DNA from: Agapanthus africanus | Taxonomy: Eukaryota; Streptophyta; Magnoliopsida; Asparagales; Amaryllidaceae | Direction of reading: 5' to 3' | Assembly (NCBI GenBank): GCA_030015575.1 | Contig: CM057338.1 | Coordinates: forward strand, 135,495,546 to 135,559,545 | Length of the DNA: 64,000 bases | In this document: in pieces, positions 1 to 10,612 of the stretch | Position numbering within the stretch: the first letter of the stretch is position 1 | How the letters are laid out: each line of letters starts with the position of its first letter | Position numbers and translations under genes: made by a program | Notes under the pieces: model-generated | Told to the model about the DNA's origin: nothing | Database searches by the model: none | What the model saw: only the letters and a program-made list of their open reading frames with translations

Positions 1-1145
1 CAGAAATGTCTCCCATTATCGCTAATAATAGCGCGTGGGTGTCCAAATCGCGAAAAGATATTTTCTTTTAAGAACTTAATGACAACTTTCTTGTCATTAG
101 TGCGACATGGAATGGTTTCTACCCACTTTGAGACATAATCAACCGCCAGCTGTATGTACAAATTCCCAAAGGAGTTGGGAAAGGGACCCATAAAATCTAT
201 GCCCCAAACATCGAATATTTCAACAACCAGAATGGGTTCCTGAGGCATTTCATTTCTCTGGGAGATTCTACCCGTGTACTGACATTGTGTACAGGTTTTG
301 CAATAGTCAAATGCGTCCTTAAATAAGGTCGGCCAATAAAATCCACATTGCAAAACCTTCTCTGCTGTCTTTTTAGGATCGAAGTGACCCCCACAGGCCT
401 GATCATGACAAAAAGAAAGAACACTCTTGAACTCTTCTTTCGAGACACATCGGCGAATGATCTGATCAGGACAATACTTAAACAAATATGGATCGTCCCA
501 ATAAAAGTGTTTTACTTGGGATAAAAAGCGGTATTTGTCCTGTTTTGACCAATCAATGGGTATAAGTCCCGTGACAAGATAGTTCACAATATCCCTGAAC
601 CATGGTTCATTGGATATGCTCAAGAGTTGTTCATCAGGGAACGAATCATTGATCGGCAGGGTCACAGGGGAAGAAGAGATGCGTGAAAGATGGTCGGTTA
701 CTACATTTTCACATCCTTTCTTATTTTTGATAACAAGATCAAATTCTTGTAACAAAAGGATCCAACGTATTAGTCGACCTTTTGCATCTTTCTTCGCCAG
801 AAGATGTTTTAAGGCGGAATGGTCAGTGTACACAACTATAGGAGAGCCAATTAAGTAAGGCCTGAATTTTTCTAATACAAATACAACCGCTAAGAGTTCC
901 TTTTCGGTGGTTGTATAATTGATTTGAGCATCATTCAGGGTCTTACTTGCATAGTATATCACGTGTGGCATCTTTTCGATGTGCTGTCCTAAAATTGCAC
1001 CTACTGCAAAATCAGATGCGTCACACATCAGCTCAAAGGGGTAGTCCCAGTTTGGTGATGATAAAACGGGGGCTGAAGTGAGTGAGTGTTTAAGTGAGTC
1101 GAGAGCTGTCTCGCAGTCCGAGTCAAAATGGAAGGTCGTATCCTT
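1..1145 (-). pseudogene. A1 RNase H and integrase, partial, frameshifted from upstream pol
   Basis: From about 1145 down to the window edge the minus strand stays open in a frame different from the main gag-pol ORF. It encodes a gypsy RNase H ([10 protein letters not shown] core, then [11 protein letters not shown]) followed by the integrase zinc-binding region (HDQACGGH, then CKTCTQC) and the first catalytic segment with Asp in WGIDFMGPF and the second in SDNG at the edge. In Athila these are the C-terminal part of one polyprotein, so a single-base indel near 1140-1160 has separated them from RT. RNase H removes the RNA template and integrase inserts the cDNA. No stop is seen in the roughly 1.1 kb visible; the integrase C-terminus is outside the window. 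Confidence 0.88.
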
Positions 1146-4100
1146 GCCAGGAGAAGAGTTAAAGGTCTAGCAATTTTGCTAAAGTCCTTAATAAATCTCC
1201 TATAAAAGCCCGCATGGCCAAGGAAAGATCGAATATCTTTGACGCTTTTGGGATGAGGGAGGTTTTGAATGACATCTATCTTAGCTCTGTCAACCTCAAT
1301 GCCTTTCTGTGAAATGACATGTACAAGAACAATTTCTTCTTGGACCATAAAATGGTATTTTTCCCAGTTCAAAGTTAAGTTCTTCTCTTTGCAACGAGTA
1401 AGAACAGCGTCAAGATTCGCTAGGCAATCAGAAAAAGAGTCTCCAAAAATCGAGAAATCGTCCATAAAGATCTCCAGAAAATTCTCTATCATATCAGAGA
1501 ATATCCCTATCATACACCGCTGAAAGGTAGCGGGAGCATTGCATAACCCAAAGGGCATGCGGCTGTAAGCAAAGGTACCAAAAGGACAAGTAAAAGTGGT
1601 TTTATCTTGATCATTTTTGGCGATGGGGACCTGATTATAGCCTGAGTATCCGTCCATAAAACAATAATACTCTCGTCCCGCTAAGCGTTCCAGCATTTGA
1701 TCAATGAATGGTAGAAGAAAGTGGTCTTTCCTCGTGGCAGCATTGAGTTTTCTATAATCGATACATACACGCCACCCAGTTTGGGCGCGTGTCTGAATCA
1801 ACTCATTTACCTCATTGGTTATAACAGTGATGCCGGATTTCTTAGGGACCAAATGTATAGGACTCATCCATTGGCTATCGGAGATGGGGTATATAATACC
1901 ATTATCTAGGCATTTGACGATCTCTTTCATTACCGCTTCCTTCATGACGGAATTCAACCGTCTCTGTGGTTCTTGGGTTGGTCTGGCATCATCCATCACA
2001 TGTATATGATGTTCAACAATCAAGGGACTAATCCCTTTGATGTCCGCCATACTCCAACCAAACGCCTCTTTGTTAGATCTCAATACCGATAAAAGTGCAT
2101 TCTCTTGCTCTAATGCTAGAGAAGCGGATATTATAACCGGTAAAGACTCCTTCTCACCTAAATAAGCATATTTAAGATGAGAGGGTAAAATTTTGAGATC
2201 TAATTCGGGCGGAGAAATGATAGAAGGAGGGATCATCGAGTGATTTTTGGATTTACAAAGAAGCTCAGAGCCTGTGAAAGATACAGACTCGGGTGGAGAA
2301 AAGTCAGGAGTGCAGGACTCAAGTGTAGAAAAAATGTCCTCACTAAGATCTTGTGTGAAATCAAACAGAGATGTGGTAATGTCATCGAGATCAGTAAAGC
2401 AAAGTTCCTCAGCTCCACAACTATCGGGAGCAATCTCATGGACAGAGCACACATCGAGAATATGAGCAGTGGGTTCTGATGGCTGACTTCCAACTTTGTA
2501 GATGTTTAGTTCAATGGTCATATTTCCAAATGATAAGTTCATTGAACCATTTCTACAGTTTATAACAGCGTTGGAAGTGGCAAGGAAAGGACGACCTAGA
2601 ATCACCGGAATTTGGTCCTGGGGGTTTGCTACAGGCTGTGTGTCGAGTACAATGATGTCTACAGGGAAAACAAATTCCCCGACCTTTTTCAACACATCCT
2701 CTAGTTCACCCCTTGGTTTGGTGATTGAACGGTCTGCCATTTGGAGAGTGCAGTGAGCAGGTTTCAGCTCTCCAATCCCTAGTTGCTCATATACAGAATA
2801 TGGAAGTAGGTTAACACTTGCGCCAAGGTCTAAAAGAGCACGATTTATGTTTTTACCCCCAATAGAAATCGATATTGTAGGACATCCTGGGTCCTTTCGT
2901 TTCTTTGGTAGCTGGGGGATAAAAGCAGTGCTGATATTATTAGCCATAAAGACCTTCTTCGGCACTTGAGTCTTCCTCTTCCTAGTGCACAAGTCCTTAA
3001 GAATTTTCGCATAAGCGGGGACTTTTTGAATTGCATCTAGGAGAGGGATGTTGATGTTAACCTGTTTGAACATTTCCATAATTTTCTCCATATGAGGAAT
3101 CGTTCTATTACCCCTTAACCGGTTCGGGTAAGGAGCTTTCGTAATAAGCACCGGGTCCATCATAGGAGAAGGAAGAGGGGGTAGACGAGATCCCAAAAGA
3201 GGAGTGGGGACCGTCTGTGGAGAACTATAAGGGTTGGGTTGAGGTGTCGGGCCTAGTGGGAAATGGAGAATAGGCTCGCGAGAAGGTGGTGTGGTAGAAG
3301 AAGAAGGATCAGAATTAGAAGTGTGTGTGTGAGGAAAGGTCTCAGCTGGGGTGTTGATAGTATTTTCAATATCATCAATTCCTTCCCCGACATGATTGTT
3401 CAGCGCTCTTCCCGATCTCAACGTTGTGACGGCATTTACATTGTAATGCCCAGGATTCTGTAGGGGTTGAGAGGGAAGTTTCCTTTTTTCTCTCACACTC
3501 ATTTCGGCTTTAAGTCGAGCTATTTCAGCTTCCATCGATCTGATACTCTCAGCTTGGGACGCTGAGTTTTTCTTTATCTCACTGACGGAAGATCTAACCT
3601 CAGTCGAAACCTCTATGAAATTTGACAAAAGTGATTTCATGGTTTGAGTGAATTGAGAGAATTCGTCAGAACAGGACAACTGCATAGGATTAGACTGTGC
3701 AGGATTGTTGACCTGATTTTGGAAGTTTTGTGACTGGTAGGGGTGCTGAGTGAGTTGAAGGGGTTGCTGTGGTGGAGGAAGAGCCCTTTGAAATTGATTC
3801 GTGTTTAGAATCGTGTTTTGAGATTGGTTTTGGTTCCAAGCAAAATTCGGGTGATTCCTCCAACCCTGATTGTACGTGGAAGAATATGGATCGTTTCTCG
3901 GTCTTTGAAATGCGACATTTGTATGCTCGTGACCTTGAAACGTAGAGTTTAATTGACATTCTTCCGTTAAATGAGACGGATCAGAACAGCACCCACAAAC
4001 AGTTTTGGGGAGTGATATTGGGTTTAGGGAGGCTGCTGCAAATTTGTGTTCCATAGCATCGAGCTTCTTTTGCATTGCTGCCATCTCAGCTCGAACATCT

Positions 4101-4846
4101 ATGGACACATCTATTTGGTGTACGCCACCCCTATTCAATGGTTGGGTTCCACTCTCCCACTGTAGTGATTTTTCAGCGAACTCTTCTAAAAACTTCCAAG
4201 CTTCCCCATCATCCTTAGTCATAAAAGTACCTTGACACATGTTTTCAAGGCTCTGTTTAGTGTTTGGGTTAATGCCCTCATATATGATTCGGCAAAGATC
4301 CCATCTCGGGATGCCGTGATGAGGACACTGAACTAATAGATCCTTGAAACGTTCAAAGCATTTTGAAAATGGTTCAGTAGGGAGCTGGGCAAATTGATTC
4401 AGTTCGCTACGGATTCGAGCTGTCTTTTGTATTGGGTAAAATTTCTTAAGGAATGCCGCTACGAATTCTTCCCAATTCGTGATTGAGTGTGCGGTGGTGT
4501 TATATAGCCACTTCTCGGCTATATCACACAAAGTAAATGGAAGAAGTCGTAGACGCATAGCATCCACTGAAAGTTGTGACGTACCTATCATTGCGCATAC
4601 GTTTTCAAATTTGGTAATGAAAACGTAAGCGTCCTCAGTCTTGAGTCCGTGGAATTTGGGTAAAAGATTGATGTATTGGGGTTTAATCTCAAAGTTATCC
4701 CCATTGGCTGGTGGTGTGGATAAGTAGGTCGAAAGAGGACCTCGAATATGGTAGCACCTCTCCTGGAGAGAGATGCGGGGTGGATTCTGTGCACCAACGG
4801 ATGGCGGCAGATTAGGGTTAAAGAAATTCGATGGAGGTGGATCCAT
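1028..4846 (-). CDS. A1 gag-protease-reverse transcriptase polyprotein (1272 aa)
   Basis: A long open frame of 1272 codons. The N-terminal 60-230 residues match the plant retrotransposon gag capsid domain ([19 protein letters not shown]). A CX2CX4HX4C zinc knuckle lies near residues 284-297. A Pro/Gln-rich linker and the Athila LRSGR motif follow. The aspartic protease site DLGAS is near residue 673 and RT occupies roughly residues 990-1190, with catalytic FMDDFS near 1129. The start at 4846 (MDPPPSN) is supported by the matching gag start of A2. The last ~50 residues are out of frame because of an indel near 1145, so the RNase H domain is lost from this frame and translation stops at 1028. 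Gag would form the particle, protease mature it and RT copy the genome. Confidence 0.92.
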   Translation of the reverse strand: MDPPPSNFFNPNLPPSVGAQNPPRISLQERCYHIRGPLSTYLSTPPANGDNFEIKPQYINLLPKFHGLKTEDAYVFITKFENVCAMIGTSQLSVDAMRLRLLPFTLCDIAEKWLYNTTAHSITNWEEFVAAFLKKFYPIQKTARIRSELNQFAQLPTEPFSKCFERFKDLLVQCPHHGIPRWDLCRIIYEGINPNTKQSLENMCQGTFMTKDDGEAWKFLEEFAEKSLQWESGTQPLNRGGVHQIDVSIDVRAEMAAMQKKLDAMEHKFAAASLNPISLPKTVCGCCSDPSHLTEECQLNSTFQGHEHTNVAFQRPRNDPYSSTYNQGWRNHPNFAWNQNQSQNTILNTNQFQRALPPPQQPLQLTQHPYQSQNFQNQVNNPAQSNPMQLSCSDEFSQFTQTMKSLLSNFIEVSTEVRSSVSEIKKNSASQAESIRSMEAEIARLKAEMSVREKRKLPSQPLQNPGHYNVNAVTTLRSGRALNNHVGEGIDDIENTINTPAETFPHTHTSNSDPSSSTTPPSREPILHFPLGPTPQPNPYSSPQTVPTPLLGSRLPPLPSPMMDPVLITKAPYPNRLRGNRTIPHMEKIMEMFKQVNINIPLLDAIQKVPAYAKILKDLCTRKRKTQVPKKVFMANNISTAFIPQLPKKRKDPGCPTISISIGGKNINRALLDLGASVNLLPYSVYEQLGIGELKPAHCTLQMADRSITKPRGELEDVLKKVGEFVFPVDIIVLDTQPVANPQDQIPVILGRPFLATSNAVINCRNGSMNLSFGNMTIELNIYKVGSQPSEPTAHILDVCSVHEIAPDSCGAEELCFTDLDDITTSLFDFTQDLSEDIFSTLESCTPDFSPPESVSFTGSELLCKSKNHSMIPPSIISPPELDLKILPSHLKYAYLGEKESLPVIISASLALEQENALLSVLRSNKEAFGWSMADIKGISPLIVEHHIHVMDDARPTQEPQRRLNSVMKEAVMKEIVKCLDNGIIYPISDSQWMSPIHLVPKKSGITVITNEVNELIQTRAQTGWRVCIDYRKLNAATRKDHFLLPFIDQMLERLAGREYYCFMDGYSGYNQVPIAKNDQDKTTFTCPFGTFAYSRMPFGLCNAPATFQRCMIGIFSDMIENFLEIFMDDFSIFGDSFSDCLANLDAVLTRCKEKNLTLNWEKYHFMVQEEIVLVHVISQKGIEVDRAKIDVIQNLPHPKSVKDIRSFLGHAGFYRRFIKDFSKIARPLTLLLARIRPSILTRTARQLSTHLNTHSLQPPFYHHQTGTTPLS

Positions 4847-5933
4847 CGATGTGGGTGTGGTAGTGGGTAAAGGAAATGTAAATATAAAAATATCGACTTC
4901 GGAGTCGATAAAGGGTACGCGGACTAAACGGGCACTAGAATCCCGTGTCCAGCCTATCTTGTACTAAAAAGGGTTAGTACAAGTGGCATCGTGGACTTAT
5001 AATTAGGGGTAATGAATGAATGCGGTGTTTGCTTTGAAAAAGAGCGGATTTTTTTTGAAAAATGATGCGACACAACAAATGCAGCAACAAAAACCCTAGA
5101 ATCTAGTGGTCACCTAGGTCCGGCTCTAGACCGCTCCTAATTGCCAAAAGACAAGTCGCAGGATAGAATCCTCCACTGCCTCTTTGTCCCCCTGTGGCCA
5201 GGTAAGTGCCAGGTAAATAGAAAGGTACTCCACTACATAAGTAGTGGGCCTAATTAATAACCACTAGCCTTCGACACAGTTGCCTAGACACCACAAGAAA
5301 ACGCGGATAAGCAATGAATTACCCATGGCCTTCTCTTGTCCTAAGTGAGCGCGACGGTCCTTAGAGTCATCTCTAGATATTTTTTAGTTAATGTGGGTCA
5401 ATGCGGATGCAAGTTTTGCAATTTTTGGGGCCTAGGAAGGATAATGAACTCCCCACCTAATTTGGATTTGGTCTTTGCCCCTTAATATCCGTATTAGTAA
5501 TGCAAACAACCAAGAAACAAAAACACGCACAAACTTAATTTTGCAATTTGCGAGCTGCGATTTTTGCAAAGAAGCCTGCAAAAATTTATTAGTTGGAGCT
5601 AAAAAGAGGAGAGAGAAGAAGGTAAGAAGTCACCTGAGGAAATTTGGTGTACAGATGCCTTGAAGAGGCCGCGGTTCCGCCGCTAATGATGGCTCCCACC
5701 GCGGAATCGCGGTCGTTTGTTCTGATCACTGCACCAAAATTCAGCAGCAAGCTACTGTATACATCCTCATTTCTCTGGAATTTTCCAAAAACTATTTCAA
5801 TTTCACAGCAAGCTCCAGATCTCCTTGCAACAAACCACAACAAATTGTTTAGATTTTGTGCGAATTTTGATCTCAAAAATTACAATGGAATAAATCTTTC
5901 AATTCAAACTTCAATATAAAACGAATTAGCGCA
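4847..5933 (-). other. A1 untranslated leader between primer site and gag
   Basis: About 1.1 kb with no convincing coding frame. It is collinear with the A2 leader (40798-41856) and with split pieces of the B2 leader (15727-16039, 19918-20057, 51339-51560). It contains the GC-rich palindrome pair at 5668-5714 and the GGCACTTACCTGG segment (minus strand) that was the target of the copia insertion in B2. A packaging or dimerisation role is possible by position only. Confidence 0.7.
5668..5714. repeat. GC-rich palindrome pair in A1 leader
   Basis: Two near-palindromic CCGCGG-containing blocks, 5668-5683 (GCCGCGGTTCCGCCGC) and 5698-5714 (ACCGCGGAATCGCGGTC), separated by 14 bases. The same paired arrangement recurs in LTRs and leaders elsewhere in the window (see finding). 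Confidence 0.8.
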
Positions 5934-5954
5934 CGATCCCCGGCAACGGCGCTA
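5934..5954 (-). other. Extra tRNA-Asp primer-binding-like site in A1
   Basis: The plus strand reads CGATCCCCGGCAACGGCGCTA, nearly identical to the 3' end of plant tRNA-Asp, so the minus strand is an almost perfect primer site with one mismatch. It lies 61 bases internal to the LTR-adjacent site and is followed by a short LTR-end-like sequence (TTTGATTGATG), as if LTR end plus primer site had been duplicated. Confidence 0.8.
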
Positions 5955-5994
5955 TTTGATTGATGAAAATTCCGATTGTGTAAGTAACTCAAAT

Positions 5995-6014
5995 GATCCC
6001 CGGCAACGACGCCA
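5995..6014 (-). promoter_or_regulatory. Primer-binding site of A1 (tRNA-Asp)
   Basis: The minus strand TGGCGTCGTTGCCGGGGATC is complementary to the tRNA-Asp 3' end with one mismatch and sits two bases from the LTR end, the standard place for minus-strand cDNA priming. Confidence 0.9.
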
Positions 6015-7128
6015 TTTGATTGATCGTTTCTTTGTGTGTCGGTTTAAGAAAATGTATAGAATCACAATCAAAGAATTATATTTGACCGCAATCAACTACG
6101 GTGTCAGTTGTAGATCGTAAGCGAGTGCGGATCGTCTACAGGGATTGTGCGATTCGTTTCTATATTTGTTTTGTTTGAATTGAAAAGTTAATCGAAAAGA
6201 AAAGAAAACATGATTCAAGATTTTATCGATTGATTCAAGTGTCACTAGTCTAATCAAGAATCAAGAAAATGATAAACAATCGAGAATCAGGGTTTCGATG
6301 ATATTTCCAACAAAATGTCAAGAATCTAAATGAGGCTCACAGGAATCGATCGGATCTATAGACGTGATGTAATCTCAAGATATCGTGTTCTTGTCCTTCG
6401 AAGAATTGATACTAGATCGATGATGATCGACGAGAGTTAGGGCTTTCTCGTGAAACTAGGGTTTCATCATTTAACCCTTGTTCTTTCGTCGATATCATTC
6501 ACATTTTAGCCTCTAGCAATTTCAAGAAACGATCGTAACTCCCCAATTTCGAGCGATATCAATCAAGAAAGCATCGCAACGAAATTGGGTCGTCGGTTCT
6601 TGAACTTGCTAGGGTTTACAAAACTCGGAGGACTCAAGAATCGATTTAAGATATGTTACATCATCATTCTATTGATCGTCTCGACTCCTCGACGAGCAGA
6701 GTATTACTCAAACATCATAACAAGAACTACAACTAGAAATTGAGATCGAATCATGATGCAAGAATTTAAAGAAAACAAGATAAAAGAATATCACCTTTTA
6801 TTTATATCAACAATTTGATTACAGTCGCTCAAGAACTACAAGAGGAGGAACTAAATTGTCGATTTGGCTTCGCTCGGCTCCGTGAGTCGCGGGTCGGCTT
6901 AGACTGCTTGCTTTATTGAAGATCGGCTCTGCTCCTAAAAGGTTGAAGGGCTTCTTGCTTGATTTGGTACTCGGGAATCATGGCTTTTGATTGGAATTAG
7001 GGTTAGGATTTCACACAAGTCTTGTCACTAGACTTGTGGAAGAAGATGAAGAAAGTGAGTGAATGAATCTAGATTGATACTAGATTGGCTAAGAGATGAT
7101 TAGATTCATAACCCTAGGTCTAGGCTTC

Positions 7129-7136
7129 TATTTATA
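7129..7136 (-). promoter_or_regulatory. Probable TATA box of A1 LTR
   Basis: The minus strand reads TATAAATA in the LTR, with CTATAAATAG context typical of plant core promoters. No experimental start site is known; this is inferred from motif and position. Confidence 0.6.
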
Positions 7137-7385
7137 GACTTCCCAAACCCTAGGTTTAGGTTTGAAATTACAATTCCCTCCAAAAGTTTGTTGAGGAGCT
7201 TCTAGAAAGAGTTTGTTGGGAGCTAGCTTAGACTTTAAGCTAGGATTAATTAAGCTTAGAAAACCCTAGTTTGCTGATCTGGCAGAAGTCTCTCGAGTCT
7301 TCCGGAATTTGACATGTCTTGCTGAAGTGTAGGAGCTGAGGGAAGCATTGTGCACTGAAATTGGAGGGTTGATGTGGCAAGGTAG

Positions 7386-7431
7386 CCGCGGAACCGCGGC
7401 GCAAGCCGGCTCCGGCCGCGGTTCTGCGGCC
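7386..7431. repeat. GC-rich palindrome pair in A1 LTR
   Basis: A perfect palindrome CCGCGGAACCGCGG (7386-7399) and GGCCGCGGTTCTGCGGCC (7414-7431) flank a short GC-rich spacer. It matches the paired modules in A2 LTRs, B LTRs and leaders. Confidence 0.85.
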
Positions 7432-7829
7432 AAGTAGTGTCTTCATGTCTTGGTTCTTTTGGTGTGGTCTTGGGCTAACATTTGGGGCTTTATCTGATGT
7501 GTTGATTTGTAATTTTCCCTTTGGATTGATACCAGAACCGAAATCATTGAGTTGGCGTAATGTTTGATCAGCACCATATAAATTTTTGGCTTTTCTTCTG
7601 GGTTTTCCTGCACTGATCTCAAAACAAGTGTTGCGCAATATAGGGATGATGCGATGCCATGAAATGCCGTCAATTTCCTTTATAGTGCCGGTTTCAGAGT
7701 CTAACACATGCAATCTGATATTTAACGACTGATTTGCTAATATGTGAAATATGAATACCGTACACTTCTAAATGAATGCAATTGATTGGGAAATTGCCGG
7801 TTAAAAGATGCAGTATTTTCGACTGATCA

Positions 7830-8554
7830 TTACTTAAGGCAGCATAAACAAATATAGCGAGGATGTCTTATCACCTAGTGCCTTAGACCAACTGATTTGG
7901 GAGTCACTGCTAAGCCTCAGGTGTTCTAACACTAGGATATTGCTAATTACGCCTTAATAAGCAAGCACATTTGGTAATCGGTTGGTTAGTAGCTCAAGAA
8001 GTATTAACGGTCGCATGAAGAATGTGTGAACAAATCTATCTAAAACATCACCGACTAAAAAGTACTAAGGAAGATGGATAAGGGGTATGATAGCTTGAAT
8101 TGAATTCTCTAAATGTATAGATGTCTTTTACACATACGTAGGGGTATATGATCGATGTTTGGAGGAAAGATTGGGAGGAAGACTAAAAATGATATTTTAT
8201 TGAGAGATGATATGATTTCTGATATTTTTCATGACTATTAAGATAGAGCTCATTACAACTAAAAAGCTAGTGTAGTTTGAAACACTTATTTTCAAGTTTT
8301 TTCTTTTATATATTTCTTATCTTTGCATGTAATTTTCATCTTCTTTCTTTTATTATGGGATTTTGTGGGTGAAATCCGCTGAAAACTCTCAGGAGACAAC
8401 ACTCCTCCTACTAGGGACACCAAAAGGTTTAAAGGCTTGTTGCACGAGCTAAGTGCAATCGTGTTGCCTATGAAAGTGTGATAGGTTTTTTATTTTTATT
8501 TTATTTTTAATAAATAGTTTGCTCGGGACGATCAAAGATAAGTTTGAGGGTATT
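7830..8554 (+). other. B1 conserved 3' noncoding block ending in polypurine tract
   Basis: About 720 bp without a coding frame, closely similar to 56110-56780 in B2 and, in reverse, to 36480-37200 in A2. It has the hairpin TTGCAC/GTGCAA at 8440-8458 and ends in the purine-rich AGTTTGAGGGTATT that primes plus-strand synthesis just before the LTR. Confidence 0.82.
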
Positions 8555-9080
8555 TGATCAGTAAAATTTGTTGCACATTTGTATGAACAATTTCCCTACT
8601 ATTATTAACTATAGAAAGGTGTTAATCGTAAATAAAGAACATATATAGATTTATTTGTAAAAATATTATTATCATATGTTTCTTCATTTATAATTAATAT
8701 AATTAGGGAAAAATATATGCATATAATATTTAAATAAATTATTAGTAATTAAAATATGCATATCATGTCAAATATTCCTAATCAATATTCTTAAAATATT
8801 ATATCATATAAATGGTTGGAATAATATATCAAAAGTACCAAATACTACCAACAATTTGATTTAAGATATTGTGCAGGTATTAGCTCATATCTGAAATATA
8901 AGTAGACGATCCACATCAAATCGAAATATCAAACTGAATCTGCTAAATATTAGAAGCAAATCGAAGTATCTAGCAATGGCAGAGACTAAGGGCAATATTT
9001 TCAGAATCTGTATATCGAGGATCTCCAAATATCGAGAAAATATGCCAGAAAAAATCACAAGTCACCATCCCACACCAGAA

Positions 9081-9128
9081 GGCGGCAGATCCGCGGTCAA
9101 CAGGGGTTTGGGCGACTGTTCCGCGGTC
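9081..9128. repeat. GC-rich palindrome pair in LTR-B1
   Basis: GGCGGCAGATCCGCGGTC and GCGACTGTTCCGCGGTC, the degenerate version of the recurring paired module. It sits about 95 bases upstream of the TATA box. Confidence 0.75.
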
Positions 9129-9218
9129 GAATATGGGCTGTTGGATCTGGAAATTTAGGGGCATAATCGTAACTTCATCTACTCCAACATGAAATCTAGG
9201 GTTTGTACTTTCAAGGGC

Positions 9219-9226
9219 TATATAAA
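9219..9226 (+). promoter_or_regulatory. Probable TATA box of LTR-B1
   Basis: TATATAAA in the context GGGCTATATAAAGGACCGAG, preserved at the same place in the other two B LTRs (14838 and 57439). Conservation across three copies supports a core promoter. Confidence 0.7.
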
Positions 9227-10052
9227 GGACCGAGAGCTGTGCATTCCAAAATCATCGACTCTAATCAAGTCATACATTCATCTACCAATCGATCGAGAGA
9301 GATTTAGCGAGCAACTAGGTTCTTGTAATCTACCTTTTTAAGAAGAAAAGTTGATCAATAAAGCTAGTTTTTGTTTTAATTCATTTCGCATTACTTTTCT
9401 GCATTACATTCAACATTACTTTGTTATTTTAATATAGTTTCATTCATTTTCTACCTCTATTTTATTACGCTAATAATCATGAGCGAGTAATTTCTTACTT
9501 GCTAGGATTTGTAGGATATAGTAGAATAATGGATGAAAAACCCTTTAACATTTTTTGAAATTTTAATGTTTATAAATCTTAGCAAAATAAATGTTAACCC
9601 TCTTATCGGGTACGCTATCAATTAATGATAGTCACGACCATGATTTGAGATTAGTTAATACTTTTTTGTTAAGTGCTTGAGATAAATAGAGATCAATGGA
9701 AGGACAAGGGGCAGTAATGGGAAACCCTGATTCCCTCCAATAACTCTAATCCATATTCATCACTATCTCTCTAGTTTTACAAAATTAAACGATAAAAAGA
9801 ATCATTTTTTACTTCATCCATTAACTAATAAGTCCTATAAACCCTACAAGCATTTCTATTATAAAATTTTATAACCATCTTAGTTTAAAACGACAACAAT
9901 CCCTCCTCCTTTGTATCAACTCGTCTAAAGCAAGATAAGAAATTCACTGTTTCCCTGTGGACGAGCCATACTCATCGCGACTAGCTATTTGCGACACCGT
10001 CTTGATTGTGGTTATTTACAACACATGTACACACACTATTTCAAACTAATCA

Positions 10053-10612
10053 AATGTGTTCGACGCAATCGAAGAAGTGCAAGAAGAAAATGATTCCCAA
10101 TGGGAACTCTACTTCGATGGAGCATCTTCTATAAAGCCGCGAAAGCAAAACACTCTTATAATAAAAGCCGGGGTGGTTCTTATCTTCATGACCCCACAGG
10201 GAAGAATATTGCATTATGCTCTCTCCTTGACAGAACCCAGGACTAATAATGAAGCTGAATATGAAGCTTTAATAGCCAGTCTTGGGATCGCTATCGATAT
10301 GGGAATCAAAGACCTCCTCATATATGGAGACTCCCAGTTGATCGTTAGTCAAGTAAACAGTGACTATCAAACATGCAAGCTAGAGCAGATAAATTATGGT
10401 GAAAGAGTGTAGCAACTGCTGACACAAATCCCTTCCTATATCCTAGAAGCATACCACGAGTGGAAAACAGCAAAGCGGATGCGTTAGCCAAACTGACTAA
10501 AGTATTGGCCGATGAAGGCCTCGATGATATAAGGATCATTGTGCAAAGCCGCAGGGTCCTCGGACAAATAGATATATATTCGAAAGACCTGATATAGCCA
10601 TCCGAAGGAAAA
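10053..10612 (+). pseudogene. Tat-lineage RNase H, decayed
   Basis: The frame from 10056 encodes ELYFDGASS, TNNEAEYEALI and YGDSQLIVSQV, the archaeal-like RNase H of Tat/Ogre-type gypsy elements, in which Asp, Glu and Asp catalytic positions are visible. The frame is interrupted by TAG at 10410 and again at 10595, but reading continues in the same style (ADALAKLTK). The 5' side is cut by the B1 LTR, so gag, protease and RT are outside the window or lost. Both stops can be explained by single C-to-T or G-to-A changes. This RNase H would digest template RNA during reverse transcription. Confidence 0.85.

Larger units (their letters stand above)
1..7829 (-). mobile_element. Athila-lineage Ty3/gypsy element A1, 5' part
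   Basis: On the minus strand this reads LTR (6017-7829), primer-binding site, leader, gag-protease-RT ORF, then RNase H and integrase running off the left edge. Athila assignment rests on the tRNA-Asp primer site, the LRSGR motif in the gag-protease linker, the DLGAS protease site and the FMDDFS reverse-transcriptase site, all typical of that lineage. The LTR outer end (reading TGATCAGTCG on the minus strand) abuts 7830, where the 3' internal block of element B1 begins, so A1 is inserted into B1. The matching 3' LTR and the second target-site copy lie outside the window. A 1-nt frameshift near 1145 means this copy is not fully intact. Confidence 0.93.
6017..7829 (-). repeat. A1 5' LTR (1813 bp, LTR-A type)
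   Basis: On the minus strand it starts TGATCAGTCGAAAATA and ends CGATCAATCA next to the primer site. It aligns along its length with both A2 LTRs (34712-36479, 41878-43671). It includes a TATA-like box and the GC-rich palindrome pair at 7386-7431. Confidence 0.92.
7830..10052 (+). mobile_element. Element B1 (Athila-related), 3' end only
   Basis: This comprises a 3' internal noncoding block (7830-8554), polypurine tract and a 1498-bp LTR (8555-10052). It matches the 3' end of B2 (56110-58326) in the same orientation. The upstream part was cut by A1, whose LTR ends at 7829. The LTR's right edge enters the RNase H coding region of the Tat element at 10053, so B1 is inserted in Tat. The body of B1, if still present, lies left of the window beyond A1. 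Confidence 0.88.
8555..10052 (+). repeat. B1 3' LTR (LTR-B type)
   Basis: It starts TGATCAGTAAAATTTG after the polypurine tract and ends AATCA. It aligns with the B2 LTRs at 14181-15724 and 56781-58326. It contains the palindrome pair at 9081-9128 and a TATA box at 9219. Confidence 0.9.
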
